A stretch of DNA of 64,000 nucleotides from Struthidea cinerea (taxonomy: Eukaryota > Chordata > Aves > Passeriformes > Corcoracidae), in assembly GCA_013397865.1 (NCBI GenBank), contig VZTI01003648.1:62001-126000 (forward strand), written 5' to 3'. Within the stretch, counting starts at the first letter, position 1. Every line of letters begins with the position of its first letter. Below the pieces are notes generated by a model that was not told the origin of the DNA, made no database searches, and was given only the letters and a program-made list of their open reading frames with translations. Positions 13,101 to 23,497 of the stretch are shown piece after piece. Both the position numbers and the translations under genes were made by a program.

Positions 13101-14705
13101 GAATCGCAGACTGGTTTGGGTTGGAAGAACATTTCATTCCAATTCTGCTGACATGGGCAGGGACACCTTCCACTATCCCAGGTTGCTCCAAGCCCCGTCC
13201 AGCCTGGCCTTTGAACACTTCCAGGGATGGGGCAGCCACAGCTTCTCCGGACAACCTATGTCAGGGCTTCCCCACCATCACAGGGAAGAATTTCTTCCCA
13301 ATACCCCATCAATCCCCGTCCTCTGTCAGTGTGAAGCCATTGCCCCTTGGTCCTGTCACTACAGGCCCTTGTCCCAAGTCCCTCTCCATCTCTCTTGAGT
13401 CCCTTTAGGCACAGGAAGGGGCTCTAAAGTCTCTCTGGAGCCTTCTCTTTTCCAGGTGAACACCCCCAGCTCTCTCAGCCTGCTTCCAAGCAGAGGTGCT
13501 CCAACCCTCAGAGCATCTTTGTGGCCTCTGCACTCACTCATTAACAGGACAGGAAACCTTAATGTCTGCTTAACCCAAAATCTTTTTCTGTGATGACACT
13601 TCTCATTTGCAGTGAAATCTCCTAAAACACACCTGCCTTACTTTTTAACATCTTCCTTCTCCTTTTCCCCAAAGACAAACAGTTCAAAAAGCTTTACAGC
13701 CAAGACTCTTCAGAAACATTCAATCACGTCAAATTTTTCTGAGGATCACTGTAAAGCGAGGCCATACCAAGGAAGTATCACTACCCTCCCATTCTTACAT
13801 TACTCCCCCAGTACTCACTGTTGGCAGACAGGAGGCTCAGGGGCTCTCACTCTGACCTACCCAAACCATTTTTACAGCCTACATTCAACTACACCAGACA
13901 CACAGATTTACTTTTAAGACCACTGCCAACTTTCCTTCCTTCCCTGTTCTTGAACTGCACCCTCTCCCGGCAGTCTGACACAACAAGGAAGCAAAGCTTG
14001 TCTCCAAACTGCCAGCCACAGTCAGGAAGGCACGGCTCAGAAACATGAGGTGTAACCAGCATTCCCTCAGGACTGAACACAGTGATTATTCTTTTAATCT
14101 AAAGACCGGCTGTATTGAGCATCAAGGCTGTACAGCCTGAGACAGCTGGCACAGCAACCTAACGTTACTAGACCACCAGCAAGGCTCTATCCTGTCTGTC
14201 TCAAATCTAACAGGATGGCCCTTCCATTCACAGAAAAATTTTAACTTAAACGTTAATGTGACGACATGGAGAAAAAAGTTTATATAAATAAAGCAGTTAT
14301 TAATGCAGTCATTGAAAGCAGTATTTACCTCTTGGGTTTGAAGACAACCTTCTGTCCTCCTTCAAGCATCAGCAAAGCCTTCAGTTGCGTCCCTTTGTAC
14401 CCCACATCAGCTTTGATGATCTTCTTGGTAGTCATGGCGTGCATGACAGCCCCCAGCTCGGGGGTGTCCTCGGGGTACACCTCGCGGGGCACCACCCACT
14501 GCGCCGCGATCTCCCAGGGCGACTGCAGCGTGTGCTCCAGGCGCGGGTCCAGCGCCACGCGCAGCCCCGCCAGCATCCGCTGGAAGGCGCGCTGGTCCTC
14601 CCGGTTGGCAGCCGACGTGTCCAGGTTGTCGATGAGGAAAACCTTGGTGAAAATGAAGATGACGAGGAGGATGGCCAACAGCACAACTCGCTGCTTCAGC
14701 TTCAT
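1107..14705 (-). CDS. FAM20B: FAM20B glycosaminoglycan xylosylkinase, spliced coding region (3' end off window)
   Basis: Golgi kinase that phosphorylates the 2-OH of xylose in the glycosaminoglycan-protein linkage region, promoting heparan and chondroitin sulfate assembly (family knowledge). Six coding exons on the minus strand join in phase: 14329-14705, 11185-11271, 8710-8819, 6387-6558, 3544-3735 and 1107-1166, giving 998 coding bases (332 codons plus 2 bases). All introns are GT-AG. Residues about 7-25 form a hydrophobic type II signal anchor. The kinase core includes the FKPKR lysine segment (about 122-126), the GNADRHHYE catalytic segment with Asp289, and the DNAK metal-binding segment with Asp309. 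An NNT glycosylation sequon and a Cys cluster lie near residues 192-202. The ATG has A at -3, and an in-frame TAA lies 48 bases upstream in the same exon. The protein closely matches human FAM20B as I recall it. About 77 C-terminal residues lie left of base 1; no match to them was found in 1-1106. Confidence 0.97.
1167..3543 (-). other. FAM20B: FAM20B intron between coding exons 5 and 6
   Basis: A 2.4-kb GT-AG intron. It contains one CR1 fragment at about 3102-3390, close to exon 5; I see no other feature. Confidence 0.85.
3102..3390 (-). mobile_element. CR1 LINE 3' fragment (FAM20B intron)
   Basis: A diverged CR1 tail (TGGAGTCCTGGAGTGGTTTGG) is followed by the typical CCATGGGCAGGGACACCT and GCCAGGGCCTCAGCACCCTC segments. 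It is truncated and ends about 150 bases before FAM20B exon 5. Confidence 0.88.
3544..3735 (-). CDS. FAM20B: FAM20B coding exon 5 (catalytic exon)
   Basis: A 192-base exon with acceptor CTGCAG and donor GTGAGC. It encodes [20 protein letters not shown], the helix LLDIIDTAIFDYLIGNADRH, HYESFQDDEG and LLDNAK. By numbering from the ATG, Asp289 in GNADRHHYE is the catalytic aspartate and Asp309 in DNAK is the DFG-like metal-binding aspartate of FAM20 kinases. Both are intact, so the kinase is predicted to be active. The exon is strongly CpG-rich compared with the AT-rich introns around it. Confidence 0.96.
3736..6386 (-). other. FAM20B: FAM20B intron between coding exons 4 and 5
   Basis: A 2.65-kb GT-AG intron. 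It contains pyrimidine-rich stretches on the plus strand at about 4100-4380 and 4900-5110, and a possible old LINE/SINE tail at about 5125-5200. No recognisable CR1 copy or exon was seen. Confidence 0.85.
6387..6558 (-). CDS. FAM20B: FAM20B coding exon 4
   Basis: A 172-base exon with acceptor CTTTTTAAG and donor GTACGA. It encodes [20 protein letters not shown] and then ADGDIMEGSVTLWLPDVWPL, ending in REGKLAR. It contains the NNT sequon and four closely spaced cysteines that form disulfides in the FAM20 family. As I recall human FAM20B, every residue encoded here is identical, which makes this the most conserved exon of the gene in the window. Confidence 0.95.
6559..8709 (-). other. FAM20B: FAM20B intron between coding exons 3 and 4
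   Basis: A 2.15-kb GT-AG intron. A pyrimidine-rich plus-strand stretch lies at about 7236-7510. Nothing else can be supported. Confidence 0.85.
8710..8819 (-). CDS. FAM20B: FAM20B coding exon 3
   Basis: A 110-base exon with acceptor AATCAG and donor GTAAGT. It encodes ILGFRRAPLVVGRFVNLR and then TEIKPVATEQLLGTFMTVG. The phase is 2 in, 1 out; the final G of the exon joins GC of the next exon to make Gly192. The segment lies in the kinase N lobe and lobe-linking region of the FAM20 fold. Differences from the recalled human sequence are conservative (H to R, S to G, L to M). Confidence 0.95.
8820..11184 (-). other. FAM20B: FAM20B intron between coding exons 2 and 3
   Basis: A 2.36-kb GT-AG intron. 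A short MIR-like stretch may lie at about 9390-9450; otherwise it is plain intronic sequence. Confidence 0.85.
9385..9450 (+). mobile_element. Possible MIR-like SINE remnant
   Basis: CCAGGTTCCACTCCCATGCC, CTGCCACAGCCTTTGCTC and TTTGACCACAAATGACTTGG resemble, with gaps, the MIR region around GGTTC, CTGCCAC, GTGACC and AAGTCACTT. Weak evidence, from visual similarity only. Confidence 0.3.
11185..11271 (-). CDS. FAM20B: FAM20B coding exon 2
   Basis: An 87-base exon between acceptor TTCAATTACAG and donor GTATGG. It completes Arg126 and encodes [16 protein letters not shown] and then [12 protein letters not shown], part of the nucleotide-binding lobe. The junction phases (2 in, 2 out) fit both neighbours. 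Human has YSRDHVVEGEP at the start of this exon from memory, so a few substitutions are seen here while the [22 protein letters not shown] core is the same. Confidence 0.95.
11272..14328 (-). other. FAM20B: FAM20B intron between coding exons 1 and 2
   Basis: A 3.06-kb GT-AG intron with one CR1 fragment at about 13098-13530. I see no other feature. Confidence 0.85.
13098..13530 (-). mobile_element. CR1 LINE 3' fragment (FAM20B intron)
   Basis: CTAGAATCGCAGACTGGTTT, GGTTGGAAGAAC and ACATGGGCAGGGACACCTTC match the CR1 3' region in reverse complement. The similarity continues to about 13530 (TCTCTCAGCCTGCTTCCAAG). Confidence 0.88.
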
Positions 14706-14758
14706 GATGCCCTTCAGCCCTTCTCCCCTGACCCTTTCTTCCAAGTGTTACAGGAAGT
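14329..14758 (-). CDS. FAM20B: FAM20B first coding exon (coding part 14329-14705)
   Basis: The exon starts at a TCTCCAACAG acceptor (AG at 14759-14760), carries 53 bases of 5' UTR, then the ATG at 14705-14703. It ends in codon 126 (AG of Arg) before the donor GTAAAT at 14328-14323. It encodes the short cytosolic tail (MKLKQ), the signal-anchor helix, the stem and the start of the kinase fold (TQLKALLMLEGGQ, VVFKPK). The coding part is GC- and CpG-rich compared with the flanking introns. An in-frame TAA in the UTR part excludes a longer N terminus within this exon, and 14705 is the only ATG between that stop and the signal anchor. The exon is CDS plus UTR, so the gene needs at least one further non-coding exon upstream. 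Confidence 0.95.
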
Positions 14759-17700
14759 CTGTTGGAGATCAGGGTGAGGAAGGGGATGTTAGTTGATGAA
14801 TTTCATGCCTAACTTGCATTGTAAAAGATGTCTCACCACTGAAGCATCTCCTGGTACCCCTAAAAATAAACAAAACACAAACTTACAATCCTGCAGATCC
14901 CACCAAACTCGAAATCAAGTTTATGCTTGGAACATAAGCCTGCGCTTGTGGAAACTTGTATCCTAAAGCCTGAATGCTTCTGTTAAAACACACTGGGTTT
15001 GCTGCCTTCCTGCAGCCTTTCTGTGATCTGCACGGAAGGGGAAATTGCCAGATAGCATCTCTGCACAGCTGAAATCATAGCAGCTGCAACCACCACGGGC
15101 AAGACTTTTGCAGGGAACTGTAGTTTAATGTGACTGCTCCAATTTCACATGCACTCTTCCACTAGTATGAGATCCCATGATTGCTGGTGTCCTAAAGACT
15201 TGTTCCTCCAGAAAAGCTCCCAGGTAGATTTTAAGACAGCTCACAACAGTGAAAACAGCTGCACAGCCTACTTTCCTGAAAGGTACAAGGCATAAGGACA
15301 GAACAGACTTAATTATTTATTGCCTTTCATTTGCTGCCACTATAATTTACTCGGCTTTTTTCCATTCTTAAAAACAAATGAGCTGGGGTGGGGGATGACA
15401 TCTTTACTTCCCTGCGGTTAAAAGTACCTTCCGCACTCAACTGTAAAACCCATAACCACAGAAAACATACAAAGTGACTGCAATCGCAACCAAATTAACT
15501 AGAAAAAATATCCCAGACCACTAACCCTCGCCTGTTCTCAGTAACCTCACCTACAACAGGTAAAGCCACATCCGTTTCTATATTTATAGTGGGCTGCAAG
15601 ACACATCTGGCCCCTCAACAAGCCTTGGCCAGGGCAGCATTCACATGTAAGGACCAGAGAACACACCATCAACTGTATTCAGTTACGAGGACAGAAATTA
15701 CCTTCCTAGTATTAGCTGAATGTAGTCAAAGGCCAAACGGAAAGGGGACATGAGGCACACCTCTGAGGAGAGCTGGGAGCCAGCAGGAATTTCTCTTTGC
15801 ACCAGCCACGCTGATCAGCAAACCCCGAACAGCACCCTGAGCTGGGGGAGGACCGACACAGAAAAGCCTTCTCATGCGATTTAACAATAAGTGTATAAAC
15901 CAGCCATTATTAATCATGTCACTGGAAAAAACGAGCTGCACAGGCTCATTTACCAGCAGCAACCACAGGACAGCCAGGCCATGCCTGGCGAGGCACACAC
16001 AGGTCACAGCCATCTTCAGAGCAAGCCATCAGTGCAGAATCAGGCTGGCACAGTGTAAGTGTGTTAGCATAAAAGGACATGCAAACCCACAGAGGACTCC
16101 TCAGCACCTTCAACAAATTCACATGAGGTCCAGAGCAGAGCCATCCAGCTACGCGGCTCTCCCACATCCCTGCTAGCACTCACAGCTGGACAGAGACCCC
16201 AGGAAGGGCACAGGGTAGAAGCCACAGGGATGCTTCAAACTACAACTGCAGTCCCCTGTTAACTGTGTAATACCGATTCTAATCTGTTGGAAAATAAGCA
16301 CTTGCACTCATACTGAAAGAGAACAAATCAGATGTTTATATGGAAATTACAGCGTATTATTACTCTTCATCTAGTTCTGTTTTGGCAGCCTGTTCTTCTC
16401 CAGACAGCACTGCCACCTGCACGTTACCCACTGCAAGCATGAGAATGAGGAGCGCAGACAAGGAAGATGCACCTGACCCAAAAGCTCCCATTCCTGCAGA
16501 TACAGACTCACCCAGGAAGAGACCCTTAAATAATAATCATATTATTCTTAAACTTAAGCAGACAAGCAAAGCAGATCGGCTGCACCCGTACCCTCTCATT
16601 GTAACTGCATAATTCACCTCTTTAAAACTAGTAATTCTGAATCATTTTGAGCACTGCTGTTATCAAAATGTGCTTCCACTCATTTTTAAAATCCATTAGA
16701 GTTTGTAAGGAGTTAGGCAGAAGAACACAGGTCATTTCAGAACAGTTACTCCTCGCTGTGAGATATGTATATGTGTACACACACATTTAAAGAAAGCCTC
16801 ACAGCCCAGCCATGGCTGACTAAAGCACAGGGCAGGATGTTCCACACCTCTGGAGCTCAACGTGAGCACTCACTTTTCTAGACTGATTTCCAGGAATGCC
16901 GAGTTTCTCTAGGGATATTCTTCTGGGGAATGGAGGGGAGAATATAACTACAGTCACTTAAACTAAAGGACATTTACTTAGTTTATCTTCTGTGAAAAGC
17001 TAATTTTGGCTGAAACCCTCCAATGAGGCAAACAGAATTTACAAAAACAAATAAAATTAAATATTTAACTATTTGCTGGTGAGTCGGCTCTCACTTCTTA
17101 GTGACATCTGAGGACATGAGTCATCGGCTGCTTTCCTCCACCAAACACCAAAGCACCCCGAGGTTGCCAAGCAATCCATTTCCCAGTGCTCCATGCACAG
17201 CCTGCACTCTGCTCCTTGGTGCCAACGTTACAGTCTCTGCTCTACAAGCCAAGGGAATTGAATCCTTTTATGAACACGTTTACTATGGACAGCCAGAACT
17301 TGAGTTTACTGTTTTAAATTGAAGATGGCAAGGGTGACAGCGTTGAGGCGATGTAAGAAAATATTTATGCAGTTTTGGAAGAAAGTAATTTGAAAAAGCC
17401 AAGTCTTTGGCAAAGTCTTGGATTGGAAAGGAAGATTATGAGAACTCCAGAAGCATCAAGCTGGTCCTGGAATGAGGTCAGGGATGAGAAAAGTGAAATA
17501 ACAATACATCACCAAAATTTTAAAAAGGAAAAAATAAGGTGAGCTGTGAGCAGAACTCAGTGGAACGAAGGGCAAAAGGGTCTTGGACAATGACAAAAGT
17601 AAACCCAGCTAAAAAGAGAAAACAGCCAGAAATAAACAGCCCTACGAGCTTTTCAATGCTGGAGTCAACTGCAAGGTTTGCATAAGAAATGCTTCTTGCT

Positions 17701-20590
17701 TTTCACTACCTCTTTAGGGTATTTCCTGATCAATTCTTTCTCTTATTACAACCAGGCCTGTATTCTCAGCAAGTATGAGTCTTCCAACTCAATATACAAA
17801 TAATAGCATCTCCTCAGTACCGTGGTGGGGTCACTGTGCACACAAACAGATGAATTAAAGTATGTCATTGGGCATTAAATACCAACATCAGACCACTTCA
17901 CTCCCAGGCCAAAACACAGCAAGCAATTTGCCTGTTACAAAAATCACAGCTACTATAAGCAGCCTACAAACTTAGCAGAAAAATCCCGTAAGACATTTTT
18001 TATTGGAGCCACAAAATCAATGCTGTGCCTCATATCACAATCTTATTTTTATATTATAAAGCCTTTTAGCTGCTATCTCAAAAATACTTGTGTGTACAAT
18101 TTGCCAGGATTTCATTATGCTCCAAGTCACAAATCAGGTCCGGGGGCAGGCAAAGGTTTAGTCTGGCAGCACAAGTACACAAAAATCATAGCTCAAACAG
18201 ACACTGATCTGAAATGGATATGGTGGAAGCAGACTCTAATTCCTGTTTAATGCATGGGGTTGTTCTTATATACACTATGCCTTTTGGGATCACCTATCAA
18301 AGGGCCTTTAGAAGTTCTCCAGTAAATCCTTGAAAACGCCTTGAAGAAACATCGTATACAGTAGTGACATTTTCCTCTTCCCAAAACGTACTTCAGTCTC
18401 ACCAGATCAATCTTCCTTCCCATCCTCCCCTCCCTGGCCAGCTCCTTGGTAGCTCATGCCTCCCCTCTCTGTGTGAGCCTTGTTATTCCAGTTTCCACAG
18501 GCAGGCTCCCACAGACCTTTCCTTGGATTTCTCAGACTCATTCTGTCACTTCCACTCTCTGCGTGCTGCCTGCCTTGTGTACAAGTTTAGTCATCTAGTG
18601 CTCAAGGCTTCCCACATATTTACTTGTCTGCTGTTTCTCCATCTCCTTTCCTGTTAAAACCCTCATTATCTACAGGCAAAATCTGTGATGGTCTACACTC
18701 AAACTTCCCACAAACACAACTGCAGCCCCAGTTGAGAGCTACAATACAGATAAATATTAAAGACCACAAGCATTTTAACCACTGCAATATTGCTGCCTGC
18801 AGCTGCAACAGTCAGTAACTGCCTGAAATATTCTCACACAGCTTTGGAAAGAAACAAAATCATTTTGTCCATCTGTCTGCCCACCTTGGCCTGTTATATA
18901 CCTTAGTAACTTTAGAATCTGTCACCTGCGTTTCTGCCACATTTGTCAGGGAAATACTTGTATGAGCTTTACAAAAACCGCAGGCCAGATAGAGGACAGA
19001 AGCCTTGAGAAGCCAAGGACAACTGGGTAAATATCCTGAATCTTTCCCAGCTGCCAGCACAGCAAACAGGAACACCTGACTCAGCTGGCTGCACAAATAA
19101 GGATAGGGCAGGTTGGGATACAGGCAGCACTTGGGTGCAGCCCTGGGGAAGGAGCAGCTACCAGGCACTGAGGCTGGTAGGATGTGGCAAACAACTACTC
19201 AGGAAACCATGCTGCATTAATCCTCCTCAGAATGACTTTCCACCAAGCACCGTTTCCTATGGAAACAAAGTTTATATAATCACACTTTTCACTTGGATCC
19301 ACCAGCTAATTCCAAACACATCTGAGAGAACAGTAGATGTTTTGAAGACAGGGTTTACGCGCTTAGTGGAAGCTGGCAGCCGGGGGTCTGCAGGAAGGGC
19401 TGCGGTGTTGGCTCAACAGTTGTCTGCTTGCCTTGGCCACGTGGGCAACCCATGGACACACAGCTGGGACTGGCACGGAGCTGGGAATGCCGTGTGGGCA
19501 GGGAGGGACTGGGAGCACTGAAATGGGGAATGGTACAGGACAGGGGCAGGAGCCAGGGGCACTGATACAGAGGAGGCTGGGACCAGGTCAGAAGACAGCC
19601 GGAACAACTCTCCCTTGTCCCCATCCCAGTTACTGACATTCCACCTGACCACTGCAGGTCAATAAAGCCAGCGGCAAATGCTTCAGGGAGCCTTGTTCCA
19701 CTTGGAAATGAAGCCAAGGCAGTGAGATAATTCGGCAGTGTCCCTTCTCCACTTGACATTCTTATGTTTATTCAGCTCCTATATAAGACCAGCACTAAAA
19801 ATTTAATGAGGGTCCATGTACCCATCTGGCTTTTAGCAGCAATGAACCTGTCTCTGCTGTAGGATGGTGCCAATCAGCCTCCCCCACACCCGAGGAGAGG
19901 CAGAGGGATTCTGGTGTCAGAACCAAGCTGACAACTTTGTACGAGGAAACAAAATAAACTTTGTACCACAAACGGGGGCAAGTCTTGTGCTGACTATGCA
20001 GGTCAGACTTAAGCACACAAGGGGTGCACAGAGTCATTTTCAAACTAAAACAAGACACAAGAATATCTGTTCTGTAGTGAGTACCAGCTGGGATCCACTC
20101 ACAATGAATCCACTGCAAGCCCAGGACCTACATTTTACAGTTTACTCTTTGCTCAGCCCCTAGAGCACTAGGTATGTTGTAGGGCCTCGGAAGGTACAAC
20201 GAAACAGCCGCAGTGCTTATGCACATCTGTATCCAGAAAGGATCCAAAGACAGATGTCCTCTAAAAAGGGTTAAACCCATGGCTTCGACAACCAGCGCTT
20301 CTATGAACACACATCCTATTTCTCCACCAGTGGACAATGACCTTCGCCAAGCTGCGACTGGCGCTTGGTGAGAGCCCACGGCGCACACGGCTGCTCCCAA
20401 GGGTTAAGAGATGGCCAGAGAGGCTGCACAGCTGTACGGGGCTCCGTCCCCAGCCCAAAGCGAGCATCCCGAAGAGGAATGAACCGCAGGAGTGCAGATA
20501 AAAACTCCCATCTGCCAGAGCTGCGTCCGTGCAGCCCCCGCCGACCACGGGCGAAGCCGGGGGGTGTCCGGGGGCCGGACCTGTCGGGAA
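14759..20590 (-). other. FAM20B: Probable FAM20B 5' intron
   Basis: The acceptor at 14759-14760 requires an upstream exon, and the nearest promoter-like island is at about 20.3-21.5 kb, so this stretch is inferred to be intron 1. A pyrimidine-rich tract lies at about 18364-18660. There are no recognisable exons, and the stretch as read is free of obvious CR1 copies. Confidence 0.6.
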
Positions 20591-20595
20591 GGACG

Positions 20596-21050
20596 CGGAG
20601 GTGCTGGAGCGAGTCCAGAGAAGGGAACAGCGCTGGGGGAGGGTCTGGAGCACGAGTCTGGTGAGGAGAGGCTGAGGGAGCCGAGGGAGCTCAGCCTGGA
20701 GAAAGGGAGACTCGGGGGGCCCCTCTCGCTCTCCTCAACTGCCGGACAGGAGGTTGTGCTCTTCTCTCAGGTAAAAACCGACAGGACAAGAGTACGGAGC
20801 CTCAAGCTGCGCCAGGGGAGGTTCGGGCTGGGCACAGGGAGGAATTTTTTCACGATAAAGGGTGATTCTGTATTGGAACGAGCTGCCCAGGGAGGCGACG
20901 GAGTCACCGTCCCTGGAGGTGTTCAAGGAAAGCCTGGACGTGGCACTTGGTGCCGCAGTCTGGTTGACAAGGTGCTGTTGGGACACCGCTTGGACTCGAC
21001 AATCTCGGAGGTCTTTTCCAACCTCACTAGTTCCCTGATCCTGTGATTCT
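20596..21050 (+). mobile_element. CR1 LINE 3' fragment beside the FAM20B promoter
   Basis: Sense-strand CR1: GGTGCTGGAGCGAGTCCAGA, then TGCGCCAGGGGAGGTTCGGG, then GGTCTTTTCCAACCT, ending GTGATTCT at about 21050. It is a 455-base truncated copy placed 53 bases from the gap, antisense to FAM20B. Confidence 0.92.
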
Positions 21051-21103
21051 TCCGCCGCCGGTCCGGCCGCAGGGGCCCCTCCGGCGCTCCGCGGGGCGCA
21101 GCC

Positions 21104-21399
21104 NNNNNNNNNNNNNNNNNNNNNNNNNNNNNNNNNNNNNNNNNNNNNNNNNNNNNNNNNNNNNNNNNNNNNNNNNNNNNNNNNNNNNNNNNNNNNNNNN
21201 NNNNNNNNNNNNNNNNNNNNNNNNNNNNNNNNNNNNNNNNNNNNNNNNNNNNNNNNNNNNNNNNNNNNNNNNNNNNNNNNNNNNNNNNNNNNNNNNNNNN
21301 NNNNNNNNNNNNNNNNNNNNNNNNNNNNNNNNNNNNNNNNNNNNNNNNNNNNNNNNNNNNNNNNNNNNNNNNNNNNNNNNNNNNNNNNNNNNNNNNNNN
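21104..21399. other. Assembly gap (296 N)
   Basis: A run of N between GC-rich flanks (left GCGGGGCGCAGCC, right GGGGGCGCCCGCC). Such gaps are typical of short-read assemblies at GC-extreme promoters. Confidence 1.
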
Positions 21400-21425
21400 G
21401 GGGGCGCCCGCCAATGGGGCGGCGG

Positions 21426-21439
21426 CGGGGTTAACCCCG
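21426..21439. promoter_or_regulatory. 14-bp palindrome beside CCAAT and GC boxes
   Basis: CGGGGTTAACCCCG is a perfect palindrome, 11 bases after the CCAAT at 21411-21415 and just after GGGGCGG at 21416-21422. It could be a binding site for a dimeric factor; no factor is assigned. Confidence 0.4.
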
Positions 21440-21499
21440 GCCCGCCCGCCGCCGGTGCCGCTCCGGGCTGCGGGGAAGAGCCCTGGATGCAGGGGGAAA

Positions 21500-23240
21500 T
21501 CAAGAGAAAACACACTTGTCATACACGTTTTTCAAGTGCATATGGAAAATACTCAGCTGTGGCTGCGCTCCGCGGGAGCAGGATGCTGTGGCAACGGCTC
21601 CTGTAACAACACGTACCGCCGTCAGAGGCACTTGGCTCCTCTGACTTCGGAATGATAGAATTTTAGTTTAGAATTACAACCCTCTTAAACAGTATTATTA
21701 TGCTACATAGCCCTATTATACTACATGTTATGACTATATGCAGTCCTGAGCAATCAACTTCCTTTTATAATCTAGCACCAATAAATTGGATGCTGTTCAA
21801 CCATAACATCAATAGAATTTTCTCTCTCCCTGTGCTACTACAAATAACATCTTAATTTAATTTCCCATCCCCCTACATTCCCACACTCCCGGTTTAAATG
21901 AACGCTCCAGTGTCAATCCGATCTCGCAGGCACCGCTGGAAGTTGGGCAGGGAATGCGCGGCTGCTGCGATGCCAGCCTGGCTCAGCAGGAGCCACCACC
22001 CCGAAATGTGCTCACAAAAACACCACGGCAAGAAAAGCAGGGGCTCACACACACCCCAGTCCAGAGCCACAGCCGGTGCACCCCCTTCCTCCACGGCTCC
22101 TCACTTCCCAGAACATTTCCTCCATTGTTTCTGCTCTGCTTGCCGCTCCTCATCTTTTTTAGTCCCTTTTCACAGAATCGTTTAGGTTGGAAAAGACCTC
22201 CGAGATCACGGAGTCCAGCACAGTTGACTGCAGTATCTTGGGCTACTTTAAGACTGCAACAAATGCTGCACTTGCAGACTGGCCTGAAGTGGAAAATAAA
22301 TATATTTATTTCCAGGAATTTTCCCTTTCCCTCCTCCATTTTTAGGACTCGGAATGAAAACTTGTAATGGGACTTTTTAAAACCCCTTTGAAGGAAAAAA
22401 AAAAGTCATACCTAGAGCTTTATGACATCCTGCTGCAAGGTTCCAAGTGCCTCAAGCAAACATCTTTGCAGACATCCCCACACAGCACAGGCAACTTCTC
22501 TTATGCAATGGTGTTGTTAGAGGGAAAGACACTTAAATATACATAAATATATAAATAGCACAGTTCCATTGTTATGGACGGCTCCTCTGCTGGCTCCTCA
22601 CCCAATAAAGTTTTAAACCTAACTACAATCTTGGCTTTCATTATTAATTAGCACGTTAATATTTGAGTGCCGAGCAATCGTCTACAGCTATAGAAACATT
22701 AAGAGCTAAGAAGTGGCCAAGTGCATCAGGTTGCAGACAAGCCACGGAGCTGGGGATGCTGGATGGCCAGCAGGACACAGGGTGGTCATGAAGGGCCGTC
22801 ATCTGCCAAAGCTGACAGGCAGAAGAGCTTTGTTATCCCTTGCCAGGGGTGCAGCAGACCCCAGGAAGATCAAGAGAAGGAGCTGATGGAGCTGGGGCTG
22901 CCTATAAAAATCTGCAGGCCGTGGGAATAAGGACTGTCTCGGGCTGCAGAATGAGATCTGACCGGGGAAGAGCAACAGCAAAGAGCCATCTCAAAAGTTG
23001 GGGCTGGTGTGGCAAGGAAGGCGTAGAAGCTGTTAAATAATCCTGTCTGCGTGCTCAAAAGGAGACAGCTTTGAATCAACATACACGCTGCCACCAGATG
23101 CTGCACAGATCTTCCTGTTCAAAGAGCTGCGTGATCCTGGCAACAGGCCGAAATCAGATTTATACTATACGAAAGAAATTCCTGAGTCAAGGATGCCACT
23201 TTGACCTGGAAAAGCATGTTGAGCATTGCTTTGCAGGAGA
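21500..23240. other. Intergenic, proximal to FAM20B
   Basis: Upstream of the island. It contains one short CR1 tail (22172-22260) and AT-rich sequence at 21655-21880 and 22540-22700. No gene was seen. Confidence 0.7.
22172..22260 (-). mobile_element. CR1 LINE 3' tail (short)
   Basis: TCACAGAATCGTTTAGGTTG, GAAAAGACCTCCGAGATCAC and GGAGTCCAGCAC match the end of a CR1 subfamily (AAGACCTTTAAGATCATCGAG type) in reverse complement. Only the last ~80 bases remain. Confidence 0.85.
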
Positions 23241-23329
23241 TACGTATATATAAAAATATATATTTACATTTATATACAGATATTGAAAAGATATATAATG
23301 CTTTATATTATGTATAATACTGTGTAATA

Positions 23330-23497
23330 GTATAATATAATATAATATAATATAATATAATATAATATAATGTCATATAATATAATGTAATATAATGTAA
23401 TATAATGTAATATAATGTAATGTCATATAATGTAATGTAATGTCATATAATATAATGTCATATAATGTCATATAATATAATATACAATATAATATAA
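23330..23497. repeat. AT-rich minisatellite (TATAA / TATAATGTAA units)
   Basis: A 168-base tandem tract: first a run of TATAA pentamers, then mixed units such as TATAATGTAA and TATAATGTCA in higher-order alternation. The flank 23245-23330 is also AT-rich and looks like a degraded extension. Expected to be length-polymorphic. Confidence 0.95.

Larger units (their letters stand above)
20330..21500 (-). promoter_or_regulatory. FAM20B: CpG-rich block, probable FAM20B promoter and first exon
   Basis: GC and CpG content rises sharply here compared with both sides, and the block is interrupted by a 296-base gap and a CR1 insertion. On the minus strand, 21480-21400 carries GC boxes, an inverted CCAAT (ATTGG, CCAAT on plus at 21411-21415) and repeated GCCGCC units; transcription towards FAM20B would start in or near the gap. 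No convincing first-exon donor was found in the readable part, so the 5'-UTR exon is probably within the missing bases. The link to FAM20B is inferred from position and strand. Confidence 0.6.

Noticed and set aside
14706..14744. A longer FAM20B N terminus (frame open upstream of the ATG)
   Set aside because: The upstream start would be TTG, and a TAA in frame closes it; the ATG at 14705 has a good context.
14266..14796. Plus-strand frame of 176 codons over the FAM20B exon
   Set aside because: It is antisense to a confirmed exon, and its openness follows from that exon's GC-rich codons.
20923..21606. Long open frames across the N gap on both strands
   Set aside because: They exist only because N is read as open; the flanks are CR1 and promoter GC-rich sequence.
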